From Vampirovibrio sp. (GTDB taxonomy: Bacteria; Cyanobacteriota; Vampirovibrionia; Vampirovibrionales; JAJTHC01), in the NCBI GenBank assembly GCA_024998755.1, contig JACEUU010000003.1, positions 124,001 to 188,000 of the forward strand: 64,000 bases of DNA, written 5' to 3'. The position numbers and the translations under genes were made by a program. Below are positions 8,589-17,946 of the stretch, in pieces. The stretch's first letter is position 1. Every line of letters begins with the position of its first letter. Below the pieces are notes generated by a model. That model did not search any database and was not told the DNA's origin. It saw nothing but the letters and a program-made list of their open reading frames with translations.

Positions 8589-9788
8589 TTACTGGTTACT
8601 CAAGCAATCCATTATTTTTGTGATGATGGTTTGTGTGGCATTCGGTTTGGCTAACCGAAGGGCGTTTGCCTTCATGGTAGCTAGTTGTGCCGAATTTTCT
8701 AGTAGTTTTTGTACACAGGATACTATTGTTTCAGGGGTACAGTCTGCATCTAGCAATAGTACACTAGCCCCTTCTACTTCACTTAGCCTTGCGTTGGCTT
8801 CTTGATGATTAGCCGCAGCGTAAGGGTAAGGCACTAAAAGGGCTGGCGTTCCGCTTAAATATAGTTCTGAAAGCGTCAAGCTACCCGCACGGCAAACGGC
8901 TAAATCTGCCACTGCCCATAGGGCGTCCATGCCATCAAAAAATGGCTTGCAGTGGTAAGCTTGTACAATTTTTTCAGCCATACCAGCTTCCCACACTTTG
9001 GTAGATTGTTCCTGATAAAGGGCTTGTGTTTCGTCCCATAATTTATCGCCACATTGGTGGATGACTTGTAGGTTACAATCGTCAATTAATTGCGGTAGAG
9101 CCTTAACTACTGCCATATTAAGCGTTCTAGCCCCTTGAGACCCACCCACAATAACCAAAACGGGTTTTTCAGTAGCCCATTCTGTTAGTTCTAATTGTTG
9201 AAGGGCATCTTGCTTTGAAAGCGAAGAAAAGTTGCCTCGTAACGGGTTGCCTGTAAAGGTATAGCGGTCTTCTGTAATGCCTAGCCCTTTCGCACGATTA
9301 GGGAAGGCACCCGTTACGCTAACCGCTGTTTTAGCCATTAACTTGTTGACCAAGCCGGGTACGGCATCAGGTTCATGAATAAAATAGGGAATCTTCAGTT
9401 GTTGGGCTGCTGCTAATACAGGGGCGGCTACATAGCCCCCCGTACCAATGACCGCCGTAGCGTTAAACGCTATCAGTTTTTGTTTTGCCTGTTTGATGGC
9501 TTGATTGAGTGCCCATAACCACCCGAGCAGTTTAAACGGATTTTTACCCCGGGGCATACCTCTAAAGGGGACAGCTTCAAAATTAAAGCCCGCTTCAGGC
9601 ACTTTTTTAGATTCCAAACTGCTGGCGTTGCCAATATACAATAAGGCTTCCACGTCGGGCTGTGATTTTAACCCTTCTGCCAGTGCGAGTGCAGGGTATA
9701 AATGCCCGCCTGTACCGCCACCGGTTAGTACAATACGCTGTTTTTTAACGTTTGCAGAATTTGCGACTGTTTCCATATCCGAATTCAT
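8589..9788 (-). CDS. murG: Undecaprenyldiphospho-muramoylpentapeptide beta-GlcNAc transferase
   Basis: MurG adds GlcNAc to lipid I to form lipid II on the inner face of the cytoplasmic membrane. The 399 residues (slightly longer than the usual about 360) show the N-terminal glycine loop TGGGTGGHLYPALALAEGL, GTGGYVAAPVLAA, FIHEPDAVPGLVNK, the second glycine loop VGGSQGARTLN, and the UDP-GlcNAc site CRAGSLTLSEL with PYPYAAANHQ. The start overlaps the ftsW stop by one base (TAATG), indicating coupling. The ATG at 9788 gives MNSDMETV; initiation at the Met five residues in is also possible. Confidence 0.97.
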   Translation of the reverse strand: MNSDMETVANSANVKKQRIVLTGGGTGGHLYPALALAEGLKSQPDVEALLYIGNASSLESKKVPEAGFNFEAVPFRGMPRGKNPFKLLGWLWALNQAIKQAKQKLIAFNATAVIGTGGYVAAPVLAAAQQLKIPYFIHEPDAVPGLVNKLMAKTAVSVTGAFPNRAKGLGITEDRYTFTGNPLRGNFSSLSKQDALQQLELTEWATEKPVLVIVGGSQGARTLNMAVVKALPQLIDDCNLQVIHQCGDKLWDETQALYQEQSTKVWEAGMAEKIVQAYHCKPFFDGMDALWAVADLAVCRAGSLTLSELYLSGTPALLVPYPYAAANHQEANARLSEVEGASVLLLDADCTPETIVSCVQKLLENSAQLATMKANALRLAKPNATQTIITKIMDCLSNQ

Positions 9789-11059
9789 TAAGCTCCTGCT
9801 ACGGCTATTTTAGTTTTTTGTTTGGCTATTTGTTCGGCTATTTGTTCGGCTTGGGTTTGTTGGGAAATATTCATTAACATCCCTAACATCCCTAAGGTTA
9901 CCAGCACTGAAGTACCACCATAACTAACCAGTGGTAGGGTAACGCCCGTAACCGGAAATAATCCTGTTGCCACACAAATGTTAATAACGGCTTGAATAAT
10001 AATAACCCACGTTAAGCCAAAGGCTAGCAATTGCCCAAACGCATTTTGGCACTGCATGGCAATATAAAAGCCTCTAACGGCTAACCAAGTATATAGCCCT
10101 AGCACCAAGCAAGCCCCTACAAAACCCATTTCTTCGCAAATAACCGCCAAAATAAAATCCGTATGTTCAAAGGGTAAGAAATACAGCTTTTGAATGGAAT
10201 TACCAAAGCCTCGCCCGAAAAATCCGCCCGAAGCAATCGCATAATAAGATTGTATGATGTTGTAGCCCACATCTTGCGGGTCTTTCCAAGGGTCTAACCA
10301 GCCCACAATGCGTTTCAATTGATAAGGGGTGTTTTGAATTTGAAGCCATACACCAATAAAGCCCAGTGGTATGCCAAATGTGAATAGGGGTAACATGAGC
10401 CCCCCAATAAATAACATACTTAACCAAGTAGACCCCAACAACAGAGAAATACTGAGGTTGGGTTGTTTGAAAATAAGCCCAATCATCACAATAACCAGTA
10501 CCGAAAATTTACCAACCAAAGACCATTTATTTTTCAGTTGGCTTAACGCTGCAGCCATTAGTATTACCACGGCGGGTTTGGCTAATTCAGAGGGTTGGAA
10601 CTGAAAAGGGCCTAGGGGCAACCAGCGTTCGCTACCGTTGGTTGTTACACCTTGGGCTAGGGTTAAAAACAATAAGCCAGCAATAACCAAGCCAAAAGTC
10701 CATGCCATATTTTTTAGCTTTTGGTAGGGGAATTTAGCCATTAACCCCATAATGCCTAAGCCAATAATCACGAAAACCAGTTGTTTTAGCACTTGCCCAA
10801 AAGCATTGCCATTGACCCCTAAAGAATAGTTGGCACTGGCACTAAACAGGGCGATTAACCCAAATACAATGAGGCTATAAGTAACCCATAGTAGTTGGGG
10901 GTCTGTTCCCTGTTTCAGCAATGCCCCGCCACTAAATAATTGTAATAACCGAGCAATACCAGCCATAGCCAACAAGGGTTTCTTTACCGCTTTTTTCTGT
11001 TTGGTTCGCCGTTGGGGTGCTTCTGGCAGGGTGCTATTGCTAGTATAAGCCATCATCAT
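9788..11059 (-). CDS. ftsW: Lipid II polymerase / cell division protein FtsW
   Basis: SEDS-family integral membrane glycosyltransferase of septal peptidoglycan synthesis. 423 residues with about ten hydrophobic helices; family marks include GSERWLPLGPFQFQPSE, the long periplasmic-loop region with GYNIIQSYYAIASGG and GRGFGNSIQKLYFLPFEHTD, and the C-terminal PVTGVTLPLVSYGGTS signature. RodA is the alternative, but the location between murD and murG supports FtsW. The gene opens with three consecutive ATG codons 4 nt past the murD stop. N- and C-terminal tails are Lys/Gln-rich and cytoplasmic. Confidence 0.95.
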   Translation of the reverse strand: MMMAYTSNSTLPEAPQRRTKQKKAVKKPLLAMAGIARLLQLFSGGALLKQGTDPQLLWVTYSLIVFGLIALFSASANYSLGVNGNAFGQVLKQLVFVIIGLGIMGLMAKFPYQKLKNMAWTFGLVIAGLLFLTLAQGVTTNGSERWLPLGPFQFQPSELAKPAVVILMAAALSQLKNKWSLVGKFSVLVIVMIGLIFKQPNLSISLLLGSTWLSMLFIGGLMLPLFTFGIPLGFIGVWLQIQNTPYQLKRIVGWLDPWKDPQDVGYNIIQSYYAIASGGFFGRGFGNSIQKLYFLPFEHTDFILAVICEEMGFVGACLVLGLYTWLAVRGFYIAMQCQNAFGQLLAFGLTWVIIIQAVINICVATGLFPVTGVTLPLVSYGGTSVLVTLGMLGMLMNISQQTQAEQIAEQIAKQKTKIAVAGA

Positions 11060-11063
11060 GGTT

Positions 11064-12560
11064 TTAGACGCTCATCTTTCGGGACTGAATTTGGGGTTGC
11101 AATGCCTGAATTTGGTCTTTAAAGGCACGCCCTCGGGCTTCAAAATTTTTAAATTGATCAAAACTGGCTGTAGCAGGGGAAAGTAAAACAACAGAATCTT
11201 TCGTGGTGTTTTCCAAGTGGCTTAATGCTAAATCCACCGCTTCTTGCTGGGTTTTAACACTGAGTAGTTTCCCCTTAAACCCAATGGCTTCAAGTGCTTG
11301 CTGAAAACACGCTTGGTCTGCCCCGTTCAAAATAACGGTATGGCATTGGCGGGCAACGGTTTCAGCCCATTCAACCAGCGGTGTTCCCTTTGCTTTTCCA
11401 CCCGCAATTAAAATAATGCTTCTTTCGTTAAAGCCTTCAAGAGCTTTAATGCACGCTTCCGGATTAGTCGCTTTAGAATCATTATAAATTTGCCATTCAG
11501 GGCGGGCGGGTAGAAAAACTCGTTCGCATCGGTGTTCAACGGCGGTGAATGACTCAATGCCCCGTTGTAACGCTTCTTTTGAAACGCCTTGTAAGTAAGA
11601 CAAACCCACACTAGCTAGCAAGTTTTCTAAATTATGGCTCCCTTTTAATTGGAAGCGTTCTAGTGTTAAAAGCAGTGTTTGTTCACTCTCCTTTTTCAGC
11701 CAAACCGAATTGCCTTTAATCCATAGCCGTATTTTCGCCTTGGGTAAAAATGGATTTTCCGCATTCAAACTATAAGCTAAAACCGAAGCCGTTGTTTCTG
11801 TCATCCATGTTTGAGCCACAGGGTCATCTGCATTGAGAACCACCCAAGGCGGGGCTAATTCCCCGACAAACAACTTTTTTTTGGCGGATTGATAAGCTTG
11901 CAGCCCGCCGTGCCAATCTAAATGGTCTGGCGTGAAGTTGGTAAACGCCGAGACGGCTAAATTTGCCAGTGAATCGCTATATTCAAGTTGGTAAGAGCTT
12001 AATTCCATCACGGCAACTGTTTTTTCTGTTGTTTTTAAGGTGTTTAAAACAACAGTGGCTACGGGTAAACCAATGTTGCCACACGATTGGGCGGGTAATC
12101 CGCTTTGGGCTAGTAGCCAGTGAGTTAGGGCGGTAACGGTGGTTTTTCCGTTAGTGCCTGTAATAGCTATGCCTACCAGCTTGCCAGAAGGTACTTGTTC
12201 CAGTGCCCAAGCCACTTCTGAACAAACCCGAATGGCTGGGTTTTGGGCTTTGAGTTGTTGAATAATGGGGGCGTTAATGGGAATACCAGGGCTAACAACC
12301 ACCGTTTGGGCGTGGGTTAAGCACTGGGCTGAATGTCCGCCGGTTTCAAGGGTAACGGTGGGCAGTTGTGTAAAAGCCTCAAGCAACGCAGGAGGTATTT
12401 TTTCAATGGCGTTAAATTCGCTGATTAAAATAGCAGTATAGCCCAGCTGTGTTGCTAGTTGGGCGGTGGCAAGCCCCGAAGTGGAAGCCCCAAGGATTGT
12501 TATGTTTTTTGAATCGGTTGACATTGCTGTAGCGTGGTTTTCTAGTGGCGAACAGGGCAT
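11064..12560 (-). CDS. murD: UDP-N-acetylmuramoylalanine-D-glutamate ligase
   Basis: Adds D-Glu to UDP-MurNAc-L-Ala in cytoplasmic peptidoglycan precursor synthesis. 498 residues: N-terminal Rossmann-like domain (ILGASTSGLATAQLA), central ATPase domain with the P-loop AITGTNGKTTVT at about residue 130, NFTPDHLDWHGG, and the C-terminal ligase domain with YNDSKATNPEA and ILIAGGKAKG. The start at 12560 is supported by AAGGGGAT about 8 nt upstream. It heads the murD-ftsW-murG unit; the next gene upstream is divergent, so the promoter lies in 12561-12640. Confidence 0.96.
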   Translation of the reverse strand: MPCSPLENHATAMSTDSKNITILGASTSGLATAQLATQLGYTAILISEFNAIEKIPPALLEAFTQLPTVTLETGGHSAQCLTHAQTVVVSPGIPINAPIIQQLKAQNPAIRVCSEVAWALEQVPSGKLVGIAITGTNGKTTVTALTHWLLAQSGLPAQSCGNIGLPVATVVLNTLKTTEKTVAVMELSSYQLEYSDSLANLAVSAFTNFTPDHLDWHGGLQAYQSAKKKLFVGELAPPWVVLNADDPVAQTWMTETTASVLAYSLNAENPFLPKAKIRLWIKGNSVWLKKESEQTLLLTLERFQLKGSHNLENLLASVGLSYLQGVSKEALQRGIESFTAVEHRCERVFLPARPEWQIYNDSKATNPEACIKALEGFNERSIILIAGGKAKGTPLVEWAETVARQCHTVILNGADQACFQQALEAIGFKGKLLSVKTQQEAVDLALSHLENTTKDSVVLLSPATASFDQFKNFEARGRAFKDQIQALQPQIQSRKMSV

Positions 12561-12645
12561 GAAATTATCCCCTTATTGTAGCGTAACAGGGTTAGCAACA
12601 CAAGGAAATGCTTTTGTTTTTTAGGATAGTAATTTTAGTGTTTTA

Positions 12646-12654
12646 TGGTATAAT
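12646..12654 (+). promoter_or_regulatory. Extended -10 promoter element
   Basis: TGGTATAAT, a perfect -10 hexamer with the TGn extension, about 52 nt before the start of the DUF77 gene. No convincing -35 box is seen at the right spacing, consistent with an extended -10 promoter. Confidence 0.55.
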
Positions 12655-12706
12655 TTTTTAACAGATTTAGAGGGTGTATGCTTGTCTAGTAGAAAGAGCA
12701 GTTTAA

Positions 12707-13009
12707 ATGAAAGTAATTGCAGATTTGTGCGTCGTGCCTTTAGGTGTAGGTGTTTCCGTTAGTCCGTATATTGCGGAATGTGAGCGGGTGTTAATAGCCA
12801 GTGGGTTAAACCACCAATTACACGCTTATGGTACAAACATTGAGGGCGATTGGGATGCTGTAATGGCGGCAATCAAGGCTTGCCATGAAGCTGTTCATGC
12901 GATGGGAGCACCTCGTATTACTACTACCTTGAAATTGGGCACTCGTATTGATAGAGAGCAATCAATGGCAGATAAAGTTTCCAGCGTTCAACAAAAAATG
13001 TCGTGTTAA
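12707..13009 (+). CDS. Thiamine-binding DUF77 / MTH1187 family protein
   Basis: 100-residue single-domain protein with the full family pattern: a beta-strand start KVIADLCVVPLG, then GVSVSPYIAECERVL, the central HAYGTNIEGDWDAVM and the C-terminal RITTTLKLGTRIDR. Members form tetramers and several bind thiamine or related pyrimidines; in bacteria they often have no assigned pathway. It is preceded by an extended -10 promoter and is likely monocistronic. Its stop codon overlaps that of the convergent gene in a shared TTAA at 13006-13009. Confidence 0.85.
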   Translation: MKVIADLCVVPLGVGVSVSPYIAECERVLIASGLNHQLHAYGTNIEGDWDAVMAAIKACHEAVHAMGAPRITTTLKLGTRIDREQSMADKVSSVQQKMSC

Positions 13010-13923
13010 ACTTTGGGGGGCGTTGCTAGCTTTTGTTCCAAGGTTTCAACGGCGGGGGTACCTGTAATTAATGCTAACCGTTGCTTGGTGCGGGTATAAG
13101 CCTGCTTGGTTAATTGAATTTCCTGCTGTTGCTGGGTTAAAAATGACTCCAACAACGGTAGAAAATAAGGGCTAGCCCCTGTAGCTGTTTCGCTCAAAGT
13201 TTGTAGTGCCTTGCGTTGTTGTTCAAACGTTACCCGAAACCGCTGGTACAACTTCTCAGAAAGTGTCAAACTTTCCCGCTGAAATTCAAAGTCGTAATAG
13301 GCTTCCAGCAGTTCGCTTTGTAATTCTTCTACTGCTTTGGCTAAAATTACCATGTCTGCATCTGTTACAGGCTTTTGATTTGGGCTGGCTGGGCTTAACG
13401 CTTCAGAAGCCACCGCACTAGAAATCAATCCAATCGGGCTACCGGTTAGTAATGTACCCGCCGTTCCGCCAATTTGGGCAATACTGTTTAGCAGTTTCTT
13501 GGTGGCGTTATCATTCTTAACCGCCTTACCCGAAGCATCTTTAGAGCTGAGCTTATCAATGGCGTACCGAATACTTTGGCTTCGTTCTACAGCAGATTGC
13601 CACAATAGGGTTAAATGGCTTAAATCCGTCGCTTGGTCTTCGGTTAATTCTTGGCTAAATTGGCGGTGCAGGGCTTGGCAATCGGTTTCTAAGGCTAACA
13701 AATGGGCTTGTTCAATTTTTGTTAGCTTTGGGAAGGTTTCCACCAATTGAGCATAATAGCCTTCAGGCAACTGCGGAAATTTTGGTTCAAATAGCGGGCT
13801 ATGCTTATCCTGCAGTACTTTGGCTTGTTCAGGTGTTACATCAATCGCCAAAACAGGTAATAAAGGCATACCTATTATTAGGCAAGGTATTAACAATTGG
13901 CAGTATTTTTGGGGAAATCGCAT
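13006..13923 (-). CDS. Secreted coiled-coil protein (TolC-like), paralogue B
   Basis: 305 residues with an N-terminal signal peptide (hydrophobic segment LLIPCLIIGMPLLPVLA, probable cleavage after VLA). The rest is mostly helical and Gln/Glu/Leu-rich, with long heptad-like stretches at about residues 65-130 and 190-290, and a glycine-rich patch in the middle (IAQIGGTAGTLLTGSPIG). The layout resembles the periplasmic helical parts of TolC-type outer-membrane efflux proteins, but no beta-barrel repeats are evident. It aligns over its length with the gene just upstream (LLWQSAVE versus LWNAVVEH; RLALITGTPAV versus RLSGQPAV), so the two are tandem paralogues, 18 nt apart on the same strand. Function unknown. 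Confidence 0.7.
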   Translation of the reverse strand: MRFPQKYCQLLIPCLIIGMPLLPVLAIDVTPEQAKVLQDKHSPLFEPKFPQLPEGYYAQLVETFPKLTKIEQAHLLALETDCQALHRQFSQELTEDQATDLSHLTLLWQSAVERSQSIRYAIDKLSSKDASGKAVKNDNATKKLLNSIAQIGGTAGTLLTGSPIGLISSAVASEALSPASPNQKPVTDADMVILAKAVEELQSELLEAYYDFEFQRESLTLSEKLYQRFRVTFEQQRKALQTLSETATGASPYFLPLLESFLTQQQQEIQLTKQAYTRTKQRLALITGTPAVETLEQKLATPPKV

Positions 13924-13941
13924 GGTGGGTTATCCCTTTGT

Positions 13942-15138
13942 TTAGAATAATGTATCTTCTTTGAAGGGAAGTTTTAGCTGTTGCACTTGCTTTACCATTG
14001 CGTGGACACTTCCTTTAACCGTTGGTTTAACGGAAGGTGTAACCACTTTTTCTGTCTCTTCAGGCACAACCAGCTGCAAAGCAGGAAAAGCTAATGCCGT
14101 GGCTTGTGCTGGTTCGTTTGCTTTTTGAAGGGCTAATTTAGGTTGAGGCACTAACACTAATTGAGCCACGGCGGGCTGTCCGCTAAGGCGTTCTAGTTTA
14201 ATACGGGCTAACTTGGTTTGTTGCTTTAGGGTAATTTCCCGTTTTAAGGCTTGATGATAAACCTGCATGGTGGTTAAAATTTCAATAGGATTTTTGTTTT
14301 TAACCGCTGTTTCGTATTGTTGAAAAGCTCGTTGTGTAGCAGGTTGTGCTTGCTGTACGGTACGAATATTTTGCTGATACGTTTGGTAGTTTTCAACCAG
14401 CTGACGTTTTAAATCATCAACCAAGTTGGCTAATTGAATATGTTCAGTAGCGGTTAAGTTGCTGGTAGGTTTTGTTTTACCATTTACTAGGTTTTGAACG
14501 GCTTGGCTACCAGCTAAAATACCCGCTTGTTGATACCCTCCTCCAGGTATCACCAAGGAAGACCCTAAGGCTGCTCCTGAAATTAAAACGTTCAGGCTTT
14601 TACGCAAAAACTGGCTAGAATGAGCGTTGTGGTTTTCCATGGGTAAGGCTATTTTTTCTAATGAAAACCGAACCACGGGGTTGTGTTCTACCACGGCATT
14701 CCATAAAAATTGCAAATCAGTTTCTTGCACTTGTTGTTCTAAAACGGTTAGTTTTTCAGTGGGTTTTAGGGTGTTGAAAGCTGTTGCTTGAATTTCTTTA
14801 ATACTAAGGGTAGAAGTGGTAGGCGTTTTTGTTAAGTCTGTATTGAGGCTGGGTGGTTTTGAAAGCCCTGCTTTTGCCGCCTCTTTGGCAATAAGGCTGG
14901 GTGCATCTACCAGTTCAACGGCTTCTAAGGCGGTGTCATCTTCTGGCGGTGTAGGCGGGGTTAAAAATCCGTTGGGTTGAATGCTGGGTGGTAGATGCGG
15001 TAACTGCTGGTTTACTGTTGGTGGGCTAGCCCAAGTATTAAGGGTTGAAGATAGGCATACCAACCCAACCAACAAGAAGGCTTGTAAGCCGTGTGGGGTG
15101 TTTTTACAGGTAGATAAAAATCGGAATAGCATCCTCAT
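13942..15138 (-). CDS. Secreted coiled-coil protein (TolC-like), paralogue A
   Basis: 398 residues. A signal peptide is visible (HGLQAFLLVGLVCLSSTLNT then WAS, likely cleavage site), followed by a Pro/Thr-rich linker of about 100 residues, a helical region from about 135, a Gly-rich patch (LVIPGGGYQQAGILAGSQAV), and long Gln-rich coiled-coil segments at about 215-310. It is the longer first gene of the tandem pair with the 305-residue protein downstream, with which it shares the helix-glycine patch-helix layout. Both may be periplasmic or outer-membrane-associated. No domain beyond a general resemblance to outer-membrane efflux proteins is recognised. Confidence 0.7.
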   Translation of the reverse strand: MRMLFRFLSTCKNTPHGLQAFLLVGLVCLSSTLNTWASPPTVNQQLPHLPPSIQPNGFLTPPTPPEDDTALEAVELVDAPSLIAKEAAKAGLSKPPSLNTDLTKTPTTSTLSIKEIQATAFNTLKPTEKLTVLEQQVQETDLQFLWNAVVEHNPVVRFSLEKIALPMENHNAHSSQFLRKSLNVLISGAALGSSLVIPGGGYQQAGILAGSQAVQNLVNGKTKPTSNLTATEHIQLANLVDDLKRQLVENYQTYQQNIRTVQQAQPATQRAFQQYETAVKNKNPIEILTTMQVYHQALKREITLKQQTKLARIKLERLSGQPAVAQLVLVPQPKLALQKANEPAQATALAFPALQLVVPEETEKVVTPSVKPTVKGSVHAMVKQVQQLKLPFKEDTLF

Positions 15139-15250
15139 TCACACAATAGTCCCATGGTTAAGCAGAAAACTACAACAGTCTAACATTCACACAAGCGGTT
15201 GACCAGTGTTTTTTGCACTCCCCTCCGCTTGGTGTAGTGATTTTTTGTTA

Positions 15251-15278
15251 AGTTATACCAACTCAAAGTTTAAATAGC
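15251..15278. repeat. Solo MITE end (ATACCAA-CTCAAAG type)
   Basis: A single copy of the terminal sequence shared by the TA-flanked MITEs of this window (TATACCAACTCAAAGTTTAA then ATAGC). No matching inverted end is seen nearby, so this is probably a degraded element. Confidence 0.5.
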
Positions 15279-15306
15279 ATACCAACCAGTAGGAACTACA
15301 ATCGAT

Positions 15307-16344
15307 TTATGAAACGATATTAACAGGATTCCCCGAATACCATGCCGCAATGTTATCAATCGTAATTTGAGCCATCCGCTCTAAGGCTTCTTTCGTAAAA
15401 TAAGCCATGTGCGGTAACGTTATCACTTTAGGGTGAAGCATTAGTAATTGTTCTACTAACAAGGCATTACAATCGGCTTGATGTGTTTCTGGGTTTAAAA
15501 CGGTTTCCATTAGTTGAGCCCTTCGCATGAGTAAATGCTCGTGCGGCAGCACATCCAACCCTACCCCGGAAAGATGACCCATCTCCAACACTTTTAGTAA
15601 GCTCGGCATATCTACAACACCCCCTCTTGCGGTGTTGATGAGGAAGGAGGAAGGCTTCATTTTTAGCAGGGCGTCTTCCCCAAAAAAGCCTTGCGTTTGG
15701 GCATTGAGTGGGGCGTGTAACGACAGAAAATCGCTTTGGGCTAGTAATTCATCAAATGAAACGTAAGTAACCCCCAGTTGCTCCACTAGTTCGGGTTTGA
15801 TGGTTCTACTGTTAGCAATTAAGGTCATACCAAAGCCCTTGGCAATTTCAAGGGTTGCAATACCCGTAGCCCCTGTTCCCCAAACCCCGAAGGTTTTACC
15901 TTTTAATTCCATGCCTAAAAAGCTAGCGTCTTTTTTTAATAGTCCTTTTTGGGTGTTATTAATAGCCAACGTCAGCTTTTTGGTTAATGAAAGTAATAAC
16001 AGAAAGACGCATTCAGCGACCGATTGTTCAGAATAGCTAGGCACGTTGCACAGAGGGATTTTTCTAGTTTGCAGGTAGGGTAAATCGAAATGATTATACC
16101 CAGTTGAACGGGTGGCAATAAATTTAAGATTGGTTAAAGTGCCCAACAGGGCTTGATTTTGGGGTAGATTGGTGTTTAGGCTGAGCACATCAACATCGGT
16201 AAATTGTGGAAGTAACTCTAGCGTTAAAGATTTTGGGTTGAATGAAGCTTCCCATGGTTCATGGGGAAACGCATTACGGATGCCCGCTTCCAAAATGGGT
16301 TGTTCGGCGGGAAAGACATCAAAAAAGGCAATTTTAGGCATCAT
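15307..16344 (-). CDS. D-isomer-specific 2-hydroxyacid dehydrogenase (D-lactate dehydrogenase-like)
   Basis: NAD-dependent oxidoreductase of about 345 residues. Marks are the N-terminal substrate domain with ATRSTGYNHFDL, the NAD-binding glycine motif GVWGTGATGIATLEIAKGFG, NTARGGVVD carrying the substrate-binding Arg, GLDVLPHEH and the catalytic His in LPHMAYFT. The RSTGYNHFD motif and the length favour D-lactate dehydrogenase (LdhA-type) over phosphoglycerate dehydrogenase. Start: AAGGA lies 9 nt before the tandem ATGATG at 16344/16341; an upstream TTG at 16353 would overlap the ribosome binding site and is less likely. Divergent from the mobile-element region; probably monocistronic. Confidence 0.88.
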   Translation of the reverse strand: MMPKIAFFDVFPAEQPILEAGIRNAFPHEPWEASFNPKSLTLELLPQFTDVDVLSLNTNLPQNQALLGTLTNLKFIATRSTGYNHFDLPYLQTRKIPLCNVPSYSEQSVAECVFLLLLSLTKKLTLAINNTQKGLLKKDASFLGMELKGKTFGVWGTGATGIATLEIAKGFGMTLIANSRTIKPELVEQLGVTYVSFDELLAQSDFLSLHAPLNAQTQGFFGEDALLKMKPSSFLINTARGGVVDMPSLLKVLEMGHLSGVGLDVLPHEHLLMRRAQLMETVLNPETHQADCNALLVEQLLMLHPKVITLPHMAYFTKEALERMAQITIDNIAAWYSGNPVNIVS

Positions 16345-16523
16345 AACAAACAATCCTTTTCATTTAAAATAAGTAGCATAAGATACCGTTCATTATAGCC
16401 TGAAAATGATCTGCTAGAAGCAGACTTGAAAACACTAGTAATTAGTAGTAAACTAACTTTCAATTATTTTAAATGGACTTTTTTATTGATAATTTAAATA
16501 ATGGACAAAAGAGGACTACTTGA

Positions 16524-16631
16524 ATGAAAACGCTTAATTTTACCTCCCCCCCCGTAAATACAATTCCTTTACTGAAATCTGAAAGACAAGGGTCTACTGT
16601 TTCAAAAGAAGTAATTGAAGTTACGGAATAA
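16524..16631 (+). pseudogene. 5' fragment of a host gene cut by IS5-family copy 1
   Basis: ATG followed by 35 codons (start MKTLNFTSPP), the last few from the IS end; the stop TAA is inside the IS terminal repeat. The short Ser/Thr-rich leader resembles the start of the large membrane-anchored protein at 35189-38395. The reading direction agrees with the broken gene right of the IS (17947-19103), so this is likely its N-terminus. No other function can be given. Confidence 0.5.
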
Positions 16632-16736
16632 GGGTGTGCAGGTGGGAGTAGTGAGTGTTTTTAATAAAATCCAACCAAAAATGCTCAAAAAACAGAACAA
16701 TACCCCTTGTTTCCACTCTTTTCGGATCATAATTAC

Positions 16737-17866
16737 CTAAAAACCATACAAGAATCCACTAAAACCTACCCCCCTCCTCACCAAAAAACCATACCGACGA
16801 CAATTATACCCAAATGCCAAGCCCAAAATCTCCGCAGAAACACGCACTAACCCACGACAAGACACACGAACCTTCTTAAACACCGTCTTCCAACCCGCAA
16901 ACACATGCTCCACCCTAGCCCGAACCTTAGAAAGCAACCCATTAAACCGCTTCTGCGAAGCCGTCAACTCAGGCGTTGGTTCATGCTGCTTACCCCGAAC
17001 ACGACGCTTAATAATCCTCGGCTGTATCCCCAACGCCTTCAAATCCTTCTCCTTACCCACATACCCACTATCCGCACCAACAGTCTGCTCATCGCCCACC
17101 AGTACAGGCAGTAAACTCTGACTGTCATGCACATTGGCACCAGTAACAACCACCTTGCGAATCAACTTGCTTTTATACCAATTCAAAGATTAAATGGCGT
17201 GTTTTTGTAGGGGCGTGATTTATTAGCCCTAGCGGTCTATTCGTTGCATCAGTCCGTCCCACAAGCCCTAAACGGATGCGATAAATCGCACCCCTACATA
17301 GAGAAAGCTATACGCTATTCTAACTTTGAATTGGTATTAGCATCCACATTAACCGTGGCACTGTAACCAAAGCCTTTGTAGCCATAAGTGGCATCAGGGT
17401 CGCTCTGGTCTTCAGGCTTTTTTCTCTGTTTGCTATTGGCTTTAATAAAGGTGGCATCTACCAAGTTGCCTTCTTTAAGAATGAGGTTGTTCTCTTGGAA
17501 GAAGGTGTCTAAGGCTAAGAAAAGGGCTTCTTGGGCTGGGGTGTTTTGCAGTTCGTGTTGGAAGTTTTCGAGTGTCGTGGCTTCAGGGATGGGGGATTCT
17601 AAGGAGAAGCCGAGAAACTTTCGGAAGGAGAGTCTGTCGTGGCATTGAAATTCGGTTTGTTCATAGGAGAGATTGAACCATATTTTGAGGAGGTTCATTT
17701 TGAGCAGTAGTAGGCGTTTGTAGGGTGGTCTGCCGTTGGGTTTGTGGTGGATGTGTGTTTTGAGGATGGTTTCAAATAGTTGCCATGGTAGGGTTTGGTT
17801 CATTTCCTCTAGGAATTTGTGAGTCGGTGTGGCTTGTTGAATTTGGATGTCGGCAAAGGTAGTCAT
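16737..17866 (-). pseudogene. IS5-family transposase, interrupted by a MITE (copy 1)
   Basis: N-terminal part 17866-17315 (MTTFADIQIQQA start, DUF772-type domain, then NLVDATFIKA with the first catalytic Asp), C-terminal part 17178-16737 (VGADSGYVGKE with the second Asp, RARVEHVFAGWK with the Glu). The MITE introduces a stop after VDANTNSKLE. Removing the MITE and one TA restores one continuous frame (VDAN-K-SKLIRKVV), so the transposase was intact before that insertion. Confidence 0.88.
17176..17336. mobile_element. 161-bp MITE inside IS5-family copy 1
   Basis: Terminal inverted repeats TACCAATTCAAAGATTAAAT and TACCAATTCAAAGTTAGAAT (outer ends, read inwards) flanked by a TA duplication, which is the signature of IS630/Tc1-mariner-type movement. 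The interior carries a GTAGGGGCGTGATTTAT...ATAAATCGCACCCCTAC palindromic module. The identical element sits at the same site in copy 2. Confidence 0.85.
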
Positions 17867-17946
17867 GGGGGTGGGGTATCCTATGAGAGGTGGAATAATG
17901 TCCCTTCTCTTCTAACCCAAAATTACCTTGCCCTTTTTCCGTAACT

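Noticed and set aside
9788-11059. RodA rather than FtsW
   Set aside because: The gene lies between murD and murG, the usual place of ftsW; sequence alone does not separate them fully.
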